Part shown: positions 1 through 13,347 of the stretch, piece by piece
Position numbering within the stretch: the first letter of the stretch is position 1
How the letters are laid out: the number at the start of each line of letters is the position of its first letter
NCBI GenBank assembly: GCA_016841965.1
Contig: JAEANN010000053.1
Span: 1-64,000 of the forward strand
Source of the DNA: Candidatus Roseilinea mizusawaensis
GTDB lineage: Bacteria > Chloroflexota > Anaerolineae > J036 > Brachytrichaceae
Direction of reading: 5' to 3'
Length of the DNA stretch: 64,000 nucleotides
The notes under the pieces: generated by a model
Told to the model about the DNA's origin: nothing
What the model saw: the letters and a program-made list of their open reading frames with translations, nothing else
The model's database searches: none
Program-made: the position numbers and the translations under genes

Positions 1-492
1 GGATACGATTATTCGCAGGCCGGGGCGTATTTCATCACGATTTGCACAAAGGACCGCGCGCGCCTATTCGGAAAGGTGGTGAATGGCGAAATGCGGTTGA
101 ACGCATTCGGCCAGATTGTCCAGGACGTCTGGCACGACCTGCCCAACCATGTATCAAACGTGGTTTTGGATGCGTTCGTGATCATGCCGAATCACGTACA
201 CGGGATTACGATCATCCGCGATGATACCGTCGTAGGGGCGGGTTCGGAACCCGCCCCTACGACGACCCGCCACGGCCTGCCCGAAATCGTCCGGCAATTC
301 AAAACATTTTCTGCGCGTCGAATAAACCAAATGCGCGGCACACCTGGCGTTTCGGTTTGGCAACGCAATTATTACGAACACATCATCCGCAACGAGGAAT
401 CATTGCACCGCATCCGCGAATACATCGCAAACAACCCGCTAAGATGGGAATTGGAGCGGGAAAATCCGGGCATTGCAGGAGGCGGGTTCTGA
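1..492 (+). CDS. REP-associated tyrosine transposase (IS200-like/Y1 family), 5' truncated by window edge
   Basis: This is a single-strand HUH/Y1-type transposase of the RAYT group, which cuts at palindromic REP-like sequences. The reading frame is open from base 1, so the N-terminus lies outside the window. The family signature AYFITICTKDR is followed by the HUH motif region MPNHVHGI and a C-terminal stretch containing WQRNYYEHIIR, which carries the catalytic tyrosine region. The end IREYIANNPLRW is typical of the family. Unusually, a perfect palindrome lies inside the frame (229-263) and a related one spans the stop codon. The gene ends 24 bases before hsdR. Family assignment is secure; whether it is still active cannot be told. 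Confidence 0.9.
   Translation, partial: GYDYSQAGAYFITICTKDRARLFGKVVNGEMRLNAFGQIVQDVWHDLPNHVSNVVLDAFVIMPNHVHGITIIRDDTVVGAGSEPAPTTTRHGLPEIVRQFKTFSARRINQMRGTPGVSVWQRNYYEHIIRNEESLHRIREYIANNPLRWELERENPGIAGGGF
229..263. repeat. Perfect REP-like palindrome inside the RAYT coding frame
   Basis: Two 17-base arms (229-245 and 247-263) are exact reverse complements around the single base G246, with the core GGGTTC-G-GAACCC. The palindrome is read through in frame and encodes a Gly/Ala/Ser/Pro/Thr-rich insert between the HUH motif and the next conserved block. It resembles the hairpins RAYT enzymes recognise, which is an inference from family knowledge. Confidence 0.9.
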
Positions 493-499
493 ACCCACC
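481..499. repeat. Second GGGTTC-N-GAACCC palindrome spanning the RAYT stop codon
   Basis: Arms 481-489 and 491-499 pair with one mismatch around T490. The core GGGTTC/GAACCC is the same as in the palindrome at 229-263. The stop codon TGA begins at the centre of the hairpin, so the 3' end of the gene is made from the repeat. Confidence 0.75.
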
Positions 500-516
500 G
501 CGACAGGGAACAAACC

Positions 517-3657
<3,141 letters not shown>

Positions 3658-3741
3658 ACAGGGCGCTTCACAACTGATGGCAGCACACGATCAGAGCGCG
3701 CGACCCACCGTAATCTGAAGTTCTCGACTCAAAGCTTAACG

Positions 3742-4770
3742 ATGCATCTTCGCGCCTGGATCACCTGGATCGCCAGCCTGCTGATTGCTGTGCTGAGCAC
3801 ACGCAACCCCCTCTATCTGGCTGTGGTGTTGCTGATTGCAGTGGCAGTAAGCAGTCACATCGCGCAATTGCGCAATCAGCCGGCCCCCACCTGGCTGGCG
3901 CGCCTCGCCATTTTTGTGTTGCCGCTGTCTACGCTGTTCAACACACTCACAATCCACATCGGAGACACAGTGCTGTTGGTAATCCCCGGCCAAATTCCCC
4001 TGCTCAGCGGGCCGGTCACACTCGAAGCAGCCGTCTATGGCGCTATCAACGGCTTGTCGCTACTGAGCGTGATCTCTGTGTTCAGTGTGCTCAGCGTGGC
4101 GATGCCGGCGCATCAACTGGTGCGCGGGACGCCGCGCGCATTTCAATCTATCGGCGTGACGGTGGGCATCGCACTATCGTTCATTCCCCAAACCCTGAGA
4201 CGGCTGCGCGAGGTGCGCGATGCTCAAGCAGTGCGCGGCCACACGGTGAGAGGGCTGCGCGACTGGTTGCCGCTCTGGCTGCCGCTGTTGATGGGCGGGC
4301 TGGAGCAATCGATGCAGTTGTCTGAAGCGATGGTGGCGCGCGGGTTCGGCGCCACACAAGATCAGACGGCGCCGGCGCGAATCCGCTTGCTGCTGTTTGC
4401 GGGGCTGGCTCTCATGCTGAGCGGCTTTTTGCTCAGTCTGGCAGCAGCCCATCCCACACTAAGCCTGACAGTGTTGGCAGCCGGCGGAGCGTGCATTCTG
4501 ATCGGCTTGCGTCAGGCCGGCAGCGTCTCGCCTCACACGACCTACCGACTGATCCCTTTCACACGGCTGGACGCGCTGTGTATCGTTCTGAGCATCGCCC
4601 TTGGCCTGGTCTTTGCCTTGCCAACGCACGTGCCGGGCATTGCCCCCGACACGCTGAGTTACACCCCCTACCCCCGCTTCAGGCTGCCGGCCTTCGACCC
4701 CCTGCTGGGAGTTCTGATGTTGGGCTGGCTGACCCCACTCCTGCGGCGCGAATTGCCGCAAGAAACATGA
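3742..4770 (+). CDS. ECF transporter transmembrane component, EcfT/CbiQ-like
   Basis: This 342 aa hydrophobic protein resembles the T component of energy-coupling factor importers, which links substrate-binding S subunits to a pair of ATPases. Several membrane segments are visible at the N-terminus and after residue 210. The two coupling-helix signatures are present as AQAVRGH and EAMVARGF, the Ala-Arg-Gly motifs that contact the ATPases. No EcfA or S gene is adjacent, so it would have to work with components encoded elsewhere. Its stop codon forms one arm of the hairpin at 4768-4789. The SD before ATG 3742 is poor. The family is fairly sure; the substrate is unknown. Confidence 0.8.
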   Translation: MHLRAWITWIASLLIAVLSTRNPLYLAVVLLIAVAVSSHIAQLRNQPAPTWLARLAIFVLPLSTLFNTLTIHIGDTVLLVIPGQIPLLSGPVTLEAAVYGAINGLSLLSVISVFSVLSVAMPAHQLVRGTPRAFQSIGVTVGIALSFIPQTLRRLREVRDAQAVRGHTVRGLRDWLPLWLPLLMGGLEQSMQLSEAMVARGFGATQDQTAPARIRLLLFAGLALMLSGFLLSLAAAHPTLSLTVLAAGGACILIGLRQAGSVSPHTTYRLIPFTRLDALCIVLSIALGLVFALPTHVPGIAPDTLSYTPYPRFRLPAFDPLLGVLMLGWLTPLLRRELPQET

Positions 4771-4789
4771 GCCGGCGTCGACCGGCTCA
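4768..4789. terminator. Shared bidirectional terminator hairpin carrying both stop codons
   Basis: TGAGCCGG (4768-4775) and CCGGCTCA (4782-4789) are perfect complements with a 6-base loop. The first arm starts with the TGA of the plus-strand EcfT-like gene. The second ends with the complement of the TGA of the minus-strand gene 4787-5173. No strong T tract is seen. Confidence 0.6.
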
Positions 4790-5173
4790 CATGCGCCGCA
4801 CATAGCGCGGCTCGCGCTCATCGTACAAGAACATCGACAGCACGGTTGAAACGACGCTGACAATCAGCGAGCCGAACAAAGCATCCCAGAAGCTTTCGAC
4901 GTAGAAGCCAACTCCCAGCCAGTTTGCAAAGGACGTGGCGATCAGAAACGACAGCGCGTTAATAACCAGCACAAATAGCCCCAGCGTGAGAATGACGAGC
5001 GGACAGGTCAGAATGGTGAGCAGGGGCCGCACCAGCGCATTGGCCAAACCCAAAATAATGGCCATGACTGCCACCACGGCAACCCCATTGCCATCCACGT
5101 GAATGCCGGGCACAATCGCCGCTGCCGCGGCAATGGCAAGACTGCTAATCAACCATCGGATCAACAAACGCAT
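4787..5173 (-). CDS. Phage holin family / small four-helix membrane protein
   Basis: This 128 aa protein has four hydrophobic segments and resembles the YvlD-type family often labelled phage holin family protein, whose role is unclear. Typical features are the start MRLLIRWLISSLAI, the GLANALVRP turn after the second segment and a short charged C-terminus. The start was chosen at 5173 because a perfect AGGAGG lies seven bases upstream; a longer in-frame extension lacks such a site. Three 17-bp tandem repeats begin just upstream, and the ribosome-binding site borders the first. It converges with the EcfT-like gene. There is no sign of a prophage, so lysis is an unlikely role. Confidence 0.8.
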   Translation of the reverse strand: MRLLIRWLISSLAIAAAAAIVPGIHVDGNGVAVVAVMAIILGLANALVRPLLTILTCPLVILTLGLFVLVINALSFLIATSFANWLGVGFYVESFWDALFGSLIVSVVSTVLSMFLYDEREPRYVRRM

Positions 5174-5182
5174 CGCGCGCCT

Positions 5183-5233
5183 CCTGTAGGGATGGGCATC
5201 CTGTAGGGATGGGCATCCTGTTGGGATGGGCGA
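5183..5233. repeat. 17-bp tandem repeat, three copies, upstream of the holin-like gene
   Basis: CCTGTAGGGATGGGCAT occurs at 5183-5199 and 5200-5216 exactly and at 5217-5233 with changes. On the minus strand it forms the leader of the gene starting at 5173, and its first unit is next to the SD. Confidence 0.9.
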
Positions 5234-5274
5234 ATGGTAGCACGGAGGGACGTTGGCAGGGTGCGCAGCGTGTT

Positions 5275-8200
5275 TCAGTCTTGCCCGGCCGGACATGAGA
5301 ACGGCACGCTCAGCGCGTCGAACCAGGCCACGCTGCGCCGGCCATCGCCATCATTGCGCGCGCCCAGCAACAGCGTGACGCGCTGGCCGGCCCATGGCGA
5401 CAGATCGAACACCAGGCGTTGCCAGTCAGCGGTCGGCGCGCTGGATTCGTAGAGCGTCGTCAGCGCCCCGGCCTGATCCCACAGGCGAATATAGAACACA
5501 TCGTCGTCGTCTTCGGTGTCGGCGCGCAGCCACACCGAAAGCGAAGGGCCGTCGGCCGGCAACATCACTGTCTGCGAAACCGAAGAGAACGCCAGTACGC
5601 CGGGATCAGGCGTGTCGAAGGGCACGCCGACGCGCATCGAGCGCTGGCCGGCCCATGCCAGCGCAGTGGTGTACGTCGCCGGCCAAGGCGTGGGGTTGAT
5701 CTGCCAAGCAGTATCCACTTCAAAGCTGCCGTTCGCCAGCGCATCGCACACATCCTGCGCGCCGGCCACGACGACCGCCGGCAGAAATACTCTGGCAGGC
5801 CGCTGCGCGACAGGCGCCCCCAACAACGACACCACCCGCGCCATCAACGCGCTGCGCGCGGCATCGGGATACACCGTCTCCAGCGGAAACGAGAGGAACA
5901 CAGACATTGTTTCGTCCACATGCTGACGCAACACGCCGGCCATCCCACCCGAAGCGTGGGCCATGATCGAGGATGCGCCGGGGGCAGGCGCAATCACATC
6001 ATTCGACCAGGCATTGTAAGCGCCGCGCGCGCCATCATCGATCGAGACGGGCGACAACCCGGCAAACAGGCCGGGGGAGAGCGGCGTGACCTGATAGGAC
6101 AACGCGCTGTCGGCGACATACTGCGCGCCAAGCACATCGCGCAAAAAAGCCGCGTCTGCGCCGTTGAGGAATGCGGCCACATTCGAGCCGCTGACCAGCA
6201 ATACCCGCCGGGGCTGAGACACGAACGCGCGCAATGCTGCGCGCTCGGCCGGCGTGAATATCCCATCGCGAACCGTCTGCATACCGGCAAACCAATCCAC
6301 CAGTCGATACCCAGACAGCGACAGCGCGCCGGATGCAACCGCCTGGCGCACGGCGCTGTCGAACGCTTCGGTAATTACGCCGGCGTGCTGGGCCACGTAG
6401 TTGTAGCGGTTCATGCGATCAAGGATCATGCGCGTGGCCGCGCCCTCGACCAGACGCATCGACGCATCGAGCGAATCGAAGCCATGCACCACCAACAGGC
6501 GCGGGGCCGGCCCCACCCGCGCTGCCAGCGCCGGAGTTGGGAAAGACTCGCCGCCATCGTTGATCGCGGTGACCCGCACAAAAACAGTCTGGCCGGCGGC
6601 ATAGCCGCTCAGCACTGCCGACAGGCCGCTCACATCGCGCCCATCGTCCCAGGCAAAGCCGTCGCTGCTGGTGTAGAGGCGATAGCGTTGGGCAGGGTCT
6701 GCGGGCGTGCCCAAGGCAAACGTCGGCGGCGTCTGCCATGACACGGCCAGCGCCCCGCCCCCCACATTGCGCACAACCAGTTGCTCAGGCGGCTCGGGCA
6801 GATAGCGCGGCGGCACGCCATCTTTCTGCGCGTAATAGTTGACGATGCCCTGATAAACAGCGCGCGCCAGCAGTCGAGCGAAGCGCGGCTCGCGCAACTG
6901 CGCTGCGTCGGTGATGTTGTCATGGAAGGCCATTTCGATCAGCATGGCCGGCATGCTGCTTATTTCGCGCACTTCGCCCAGGTTGGCCTGCCACTGACCA
7001 AAGTCATACCAGCTCGAGTCCCATCCGCCGCGAATGGCCTGAATCACCCGGCCATGCACCGCCGACTGCAATTCGCGCGCGCCAGGCGCGCGCGCCCACT
7101 GGTTATAGGGCGGCGTGGGGTCGTTGTTATAGATAAACGAGACTGTGCCGCGCGCGTTGCCGTTGCTGGCGTTCGAATGCCACGAGACAAACACTGCATC
7201 ATCGCCGGCGCCGATGTTCTCCCAATCGGCGTAGCGCGGGCGCGCATTGATGTCGTCGCAGGCATCCGGCGCGAGCGTGTCGCACCATAGTTCACCTTCG
7301 CGCGAGTCGTACACGCCGGCCGGCGCGCCCAGCAGCATCGTCCAGTAACGCGCCGCCTCTTCCCAGCGCGGCTTCAGGCTTGGCCCGGCCCCACGGTTGA
7401 TGTCCCCCACCCCGCCACCGAGCCGAATCGCGTCTGCAATGACAGCCTTGCCGGCCACATTCGAGGCATTGGAGACGACCACCTGCGCCAGCTCGCCGGC
7501 GCGAAAGTAGTACGCGCCCAGATACCGCCATGTGTAGCCATGCGTCTGCTGGTTGATCACGACTTCACTCGCGCCGCCGGCATGAATGATGCGATAGCGC
7601 GCCTGGGGGACGCGATTGGCGGCTGCAACGTACCAGGCGTAAACAGGATACCAGCCGGACACATCCACCGGCGCACTCCAGGTTGCCACAGCCGTTGGGG
7701 TGATCGCAGCAACGCTGACCGCATAGCGATACGAGCTGCCGCGATAACCGGCCAACGCGCTGGTGAACCACTGGCCGGCCTCGACATAGCCTGCGCCGCC
7801 CACATTGTCTGCATTGTCAATCACACGCTCGGCGTCAATCATCGCCGGGTCGCGCGTGGGAAAAACATCGGCGCCGGCCTGCCGCAGATAGGCGATCAGG
7901 TACTGGTTCACAACTTCGGCATTGTTGTGATCTTCGACAAGGCCGTTGCTGACGCCGCGCTGCGTGCGCCAACCAAGCGTCGGGTGAAAGTACCAGCCGT
8001 GGCCGGCGCTGACATACACACTCTTGCCGGCCAGACCGCCGACGGTTTGCTGCCAGGCCGCTTCAGACAAGACAGCGGCAGCGGGAGCAGCAGACGAGCC
8101 GGCGGGCAAATGGGTATCTTCGGCGCCGCTCAACACAGGTTTTGTTTGGGCAGGACGGGCAGGGGCAAACGTGTGTAAGGGCCTGGGCGGTTGATCCGGC

Positions 8201-8610
8201 GCAGCGGCGTCGACGGCCAGCACGTGCACGCGCCGGATGGGCAAATCGAGCAGCGCCTCGATCACCTGGCGGGTCAAGCTGTCGCTATCGACCACAGCAA
8301 CCGGCCGGCTATCGGCAGCGAGGGCCGGCAACGCGATACGCAGCACAACGGTCACAGCCTCGCCGGCCACGACAACCGACTCAAGCGCCGTCTGCGAGCT
8401 TGCCGGGCCGGAAGGCTGAGTTGGCTCCCCGAAGAGGGGCGCCAGACGCGCCTGCACCACCTGGCCGAGTGGCAGAGCAGGCTGCACCGGGCCGGCAATC
8501 AGCCTGGCGCGCGCCGAGAGCGGCTGGCCGGCTGCACACGCCACGCTTGCCAGCGCAAGGCCGGCAGCCAGTCCCAGGGTGATCATCCGCGCGCATGTAG
8601 CCAGTTTCAT
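5275..8610 (-). CDS. Large secreted N-acetylmuramoyl-L-alanine amidase with golvesin-like, FN3 and C-terminal modules
   Basis: This 1111 aa exported protein probably cleaves peptidoglycan stem peptides or a related amide. A signal peptide ends in SVACAAG near residue 28, so it may be a lipoprotein. An Amidase_3-type zinc domain is split: SAGHG near residue 203 supplies the first His, then a golvesin/xanthan-lyase-like insert occupies about 273-398, then VSWHSNAS and LIEMAFHDN supply later catalytic residues. An FN3 domain (about 602-695) is followed by a region resembling the glutamine-amidotransferase-like part of xanthan-lyase-type proteins, then a C-terminal beta module. The start at 8610 has GGAGGG four bases upstream. 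It is divergent from clpC. The true substrate is uncertain. Confidence 0.8.
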   Translation of the reverse strand: MKLATCARMITLGLAAGLALASVACAAGQPLSARARLIAGPVQPALPLGQVVQARLAPLFGEPTQPSGPASSQTALESVVVAGEAVTVVLRIALPALAADSRPVAVVDSDSLTRQVIEALLDLPIRRVHVLAVDAAAPDQPPRPLHTFAPARPAQTKPVLSGAEDTHLPAGSSAAPAAAVLSEAAWQQTVGGLAGKSVYVSAGHGWYFHPTLGWRTQRGVSNGLVEDHNNAEVVNQYLIAYLRQAGADVFPTRDPAMIDAERVIDNADNVGGAGYVEAGQWFTSALAGYRGSSYRYAVSVAAITPTAVATWSAPVDVSGWYPVYAWYVAAANRVPQARYRIIHAGGASEVVINQQTHGYTWRYLGAYYFRAGELAQVVVSNASNVAGKAVIADAIRLGGGVGDINRGAGPSLKPRWEEAARYWTMLLGAPAGVYDSREGELWCDTLAPDACDDINARPRYADWENIGAGDDAVFVSWHSNASNGNARGTVSFIYNNDPTPPYNQWARAPGARELQSAVHGRVIQAIRGGWDSSWYDFGQWQANLGEVREISSMPAMLIEMAFHDNITDAAQLREPRFARLLARAVYQGIVNYYAQKDGVPPRYLPEPPEQLVVRNVGGGALAVSWQTPPTFALGTPADPAQRYRLYTSSDGFAWDDGRDVSGLSAVLSGYAAGQTVFVRVTAINDGGESFPTPALAARVGPAPRLLVVHGFDSLDASMRLVEGAATRMILDRMNRYNYVAQHAGVITEAFDSAVRQAVASGALSLSGYRLVDWFAGMQTVRDGIFTPAERAALRAFVSQPRRVLLVSGSNVAAFLNGADAAFLRDVLGAQYVADSALSYQVTPLSPGLFAGLSPVSIDDGARGAYNAWSNDVIAPAPGASSIMAHASGGMAGVLRQHVDETMSVFLSFPLETVYPDAARSALMARVVSLLGAPVAQRPARVFLPAVVVAGAQDVCDALANGSFEVDTAWQINPTPWPATYTTALAWAGQRSMRVGVPFDTPDPGVLAFSSVSQTVMLPADGPSLSVWLRADTEDDDDVFYIRLWDQAGALTTLYESSAPTADWQRLVFDLSPWAGQRVTLLLGARNDGDGRRSVAWFDALSVPFSCPAGQD

Positions 8611-8726
8611 AGACCCTCCATCAGTCGAATCATAAATCAGGGGCTGCCGTGTATGTGCCGGGGCTTGATCGGGCAAAATCTGATGCAACTCTAATGCGGC
8701 GCCTACAAGCCTGCAACTCAGGCACA

Positions 8727-8732
8727 TATAAT
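8727..8732 (+). promoter_or_regulatory. Possible -10 box (TATAAT) upstream of clpC
   Basis: A perfect TATAAT lies in the 191-bp divergent gap between the amidase and clpC. No convincing -35 box is seen, and no CIRCE element or CtsR direct repeat was recognised in the gap. Confidence 0.3.
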
Positions 8733-8801
8733 CATCATCACTTATAGAGCAGTTGTAAACATCAGCACTGGGCTTGATGCTCAGTCTGGAGAACAATATC
8801 C

Positions 8802-11321
<2,520 letters not shown>

Positions 11322-11329
11322 AACAATCC

Positions 11330-11353
11330 GAAGCCGGCGTTTAGGCCGGCTTC
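11330..11353 (+). terminator. Intrinsic-type hairpin after clpC
   Basis: GAAGCCGGC and GCCGGCTTC form a perfect 9-bp stem with a 6-base loop, starting nine bases after the clpC stop. Only a weak T-rich stretch follows. Confidence 0.65.
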
Positions 11354-11398
11354 ACTTTCAGGTAACCTGACACGCAAGCCCTGCAAAAACAGACTGCG

Positions 11399-11404
11399 TA
11401 TACT
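11399..11404 (+). promoter_or_regulatory. -10 box next to the start codon; probable leaderless transcript
   Basis: TATACT ends eight bases before ATG 11413, and no SD is present. Transcription would begin at or within two bases of the start codon. The -35 region is not recognisable. Confidence 0.4.
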
Positions 11405-11412
11405 GGCTCGAT

Positions 11413-12237
11413 ATGACACCTGCGCGCGCCACCCGCTGGCAAACGCTTGCGTGCGGCCTGTTCGTCGCGCTGACCGCGTGCGAGTCGTTGGGGCCGGCGG
11501 CCACAGATTTGCCGGCCCCGGCGCAAACAGCAACAACGCTCTCCCCTCCCCCTGCGATCGCATTCACGCCAACGGCAACTGCCACCCAGACGCCCACACC
11601 AACCCCAACCGTAACCCCAACGCCTACCGCCACGCCCCTACCAACACCAATGGTGGAAGTCATGTCGGCTTCGGGCGAGGCGGCGGTGCGCTTGCGATCA
11701 GGGCCGGGAAGGCAGTATGAAGTAGTTGGCGCACTTCAGCCAGGCCAGTTTGCCGAATTGGCTGAGATGAACGACGACGGCACGTGGGTCAAAATCGACA
11801 CCGGAGACCTGCAAGGATGGCTGCCGGCCAACTGGATCGTGCTGACCGGGGAGGTGTCATTCGACATGCTCGGCCCAACCCAGCGCACACGCGACGGCCT
11901 GGTGCAGGCGTGGGAAAGCGTGAATGTGCGCGCCGGGCCGGGGCGGCAGTTCCGCGTGCTGGGTCGGCTGGCGCCGGGTCAAATTGCGCCGGTGATTGGC
12001 AAGAGCGCCGACGCGCTGTGGTGGCAAATCTTGTTCGAGAACCGCAGGGGCTGGGTATCCAAAGATGTGGTGCAGTTTGCCGGCGATAGCGAGAGAGTGC
12101 AAATCAGCGACGGCCAGCCGGCGCCCACGCAAACCCCGATCCCTACACTCGAAATCCGCGCCACGCTGGAATCCATTTCGCCCCCACCGGGGAGCGCACA
12201 AGAGACCAGAACAACCCTTGCCTCTCCTGTGCCATAG
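11413..12237 (+). CDS. Lipoprotein with two bacterial SH3 domains
   Basis: This 274 aa protein has a lipoprotein signal peptide with lipobox LTAC and the lipidated residue C23. A low-complexity Thr/Pro linker (about 55-78) spans the wall, then two bacterial SH3 (SH3_3-type) domains follow, marked by VRLRSGPGRQYEVVG and VNVRAGPGRQFRVLG. Each ends in a GW-x(n)-W/V strand (GWLPANWI, GWVSKDVV). Such domains usually bind cell-wall peptides or mediate surface contacts. The C-terminus is a second disordered Pro/Thr tail. It is probably translated from a leaderless mRNA. The exact role is unknown. Confidence 0.85.
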   Translation: MTPARATRWQTLACGLFVALTACESLGPAATDLPAPAQTATTLSPPPAIAFTPTATATQTPTPTPTVTPTPTATPLPTPMVEVMSASGEAAVRLRSGPGRQYEVVGALQPGQFAELAEMNDDGTWVKIDTGDLQGWLPANWIVLTGEVSFDMLGPTQRTRDGLVQAWESVNVRAGPGRQFRVLGRLAPGQIAPVIGKSADALWWQILFENRRGWVSKDVVQFAGDSERVQISDGQPAPTQTPIPTLEIRATLESISPPPGSAQETRTTLASPVP

Positions 12238-12366
12238 GGCTGCGGCAAAGCCGACTTGTTGCAATATGGCTCAGAGGCAACAGATTTATCAGGGTCTTGC
12301 AGTGCAAGCCGGCCTACCGGGGCGCCGATCCGGTTATATTCAACAACGGGCTATCTGTTGAGACAA

Positions 12367-13167
12367 TCAGTCTGGGCCGGCCGATGAGGGATTTTGACCG
12401 CGCAGCAACGCTTCAATGCGGCGGCGCTCGATCTCCAATTGCGCGGCCAGCTCATCACGCTGACGCTCAGCCTGCTCGGCGCGCTGACGCTCAGCCTCGG
12501 CGCGCTGACGCTCAGCCTCGGCGCGCTCAGCGCCAGTGAGAATGAGATTGCCATCCAGATCGCACCAGCGTAACCACAGGTCTTCTGCGCCTTCATACCT
12601 GCCACGCCACAAGGTCAAGCCCAGGCTAATCTTGGCAAGGCGCAGATCTGTCATGCGCACGTAGCCGGTGGGGCGCAACTCGAAGGCCCGCAACACACCG
12701 TTGCGCAGATGCTCATCGGGATCGAGAATGACGTAGTAAGAGACGCCGATGCCGGCGTAAATTTTCAGCTTTTCATCGTCCTCGCCGCCTTTCCGATTTG
12801 AGACGATCTCAATCGCCACATCAGGAGGCTTGCCGTACTCCCAGACAAAGTAAGAGCGGTGGCGCTTCTCCCAAAGCTCAGGAGGAGCCTGCACACCGAC
12901 GCTCAACAACACATCGGGGACAAGAGGCGGTTCGCGAACTGAGTAAAACAAGCCAACATTTGCCAGGGCAAGAAAACGCCCATCTCCGTTTGGGCCACCC
13001 CACGAGGCATACAAAGCTTCGGTCAAGAGACGCTGTTGTTTCTCCGAATAGATGTTGTCCACCGGCGTGTCATCCTCTGTGGTAATGTCGTCGTAGTTCG
13101 GCAACTGCTCTTGCGTCAAATAAGCATTCACCAACGCTTCTTCTGAGACTTTCGGGGTATCTGCCAT
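12367..13167 (-). CDS. Uma2 family endonuclease-like protein with C-terminal coiled coil
   Basis: This 266 aa protein carries the Uma2/DUF820 fold, a PD-(D/E)xK-like domain common in Chloroflexota and cyanobacteria and of unproven function. Core residues are visible in VPDVLLSV, PPDVAIEIVSNR and YYVILDPDE, which supply the Asp and Glu-x-Val triad. Residues after about 215 form a coiled coil of repeated AERQRAE units encoded by a 21-bp tandem repeat. The start at 13167 was chosen because AGGAG lies six bases upstream; the frame extends further without support. It stands alone between two plus-strand genes. Confidence 0.85.
   Translation of the reverse strand: MADTPKVSEEALVNAYLTQEQLPNYDDITTEDDTPVDNIYSEKQQRLLTEALYASWGGPNGDGRFLALANVGLFYSVREPPLVPDVLLSVGVQAPPELWEKRHRSYFVWEYGKPPDVAIEIVSNRKGGEDDEKLKIYAGIGVSYYVILDPDEHLRNGVLRAFELRPTGYVRMTDLRLAKISLGLTLWRGRYEGAEDLWLRWCDLDGNLILTGAERAEAERQRAEAERQRAEQAERQRDELAAQLEIERRRIEALLRGQNPSSAGPD
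12459..12523. repeat. 21-bp in-frame tandem repeat encoding the Uma2 coiled coil
   Basis: CGCTGACGCTCAGCCTCGGCG is found at 12482-12502 and again at 12503-12523, with a 24-bp variant at 12459-12482. Unit length is a multiple of three, so copy-number change would lengthen or shorten the coiled coil without a frameshift. Confidence 0.85.
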
Positions 13168-13347
13168 TTCCGCTCCTGGCCGCCGGCCGAGCGGCGGGCC
13201 TGACAAACGATACGATCCTGCTAGACACGGGGGATTTTAGAATGGTCTACAGATGATGTCAACGCAAATGGCGCAACATCGGCGCAACAGCACACCATCA
13301 CAGGTAGAATAGGCCAAAATCCACCCTCCAGGAAGAGAAAAAATCCC

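Noticed and set aside
4787-5173. Prophage lysis gene because of the holin label
   Set aside because: No phage genes surround it, and this family is common on bacterial chromosomes.
5419-8178. Long plus-strand frames opposite the amidase gene
   Set aside because: They are Arg/His-rich shadows of the amidase frame, without family motifs or ribosome-binding sites.
8611-8801. Heat-shock operators (CIRCE or CtsR) ahead of clpC
   Set aside because: Neither the CIRCE inverted repeat nor the CtsR heptad direct repeat could be found by eye.
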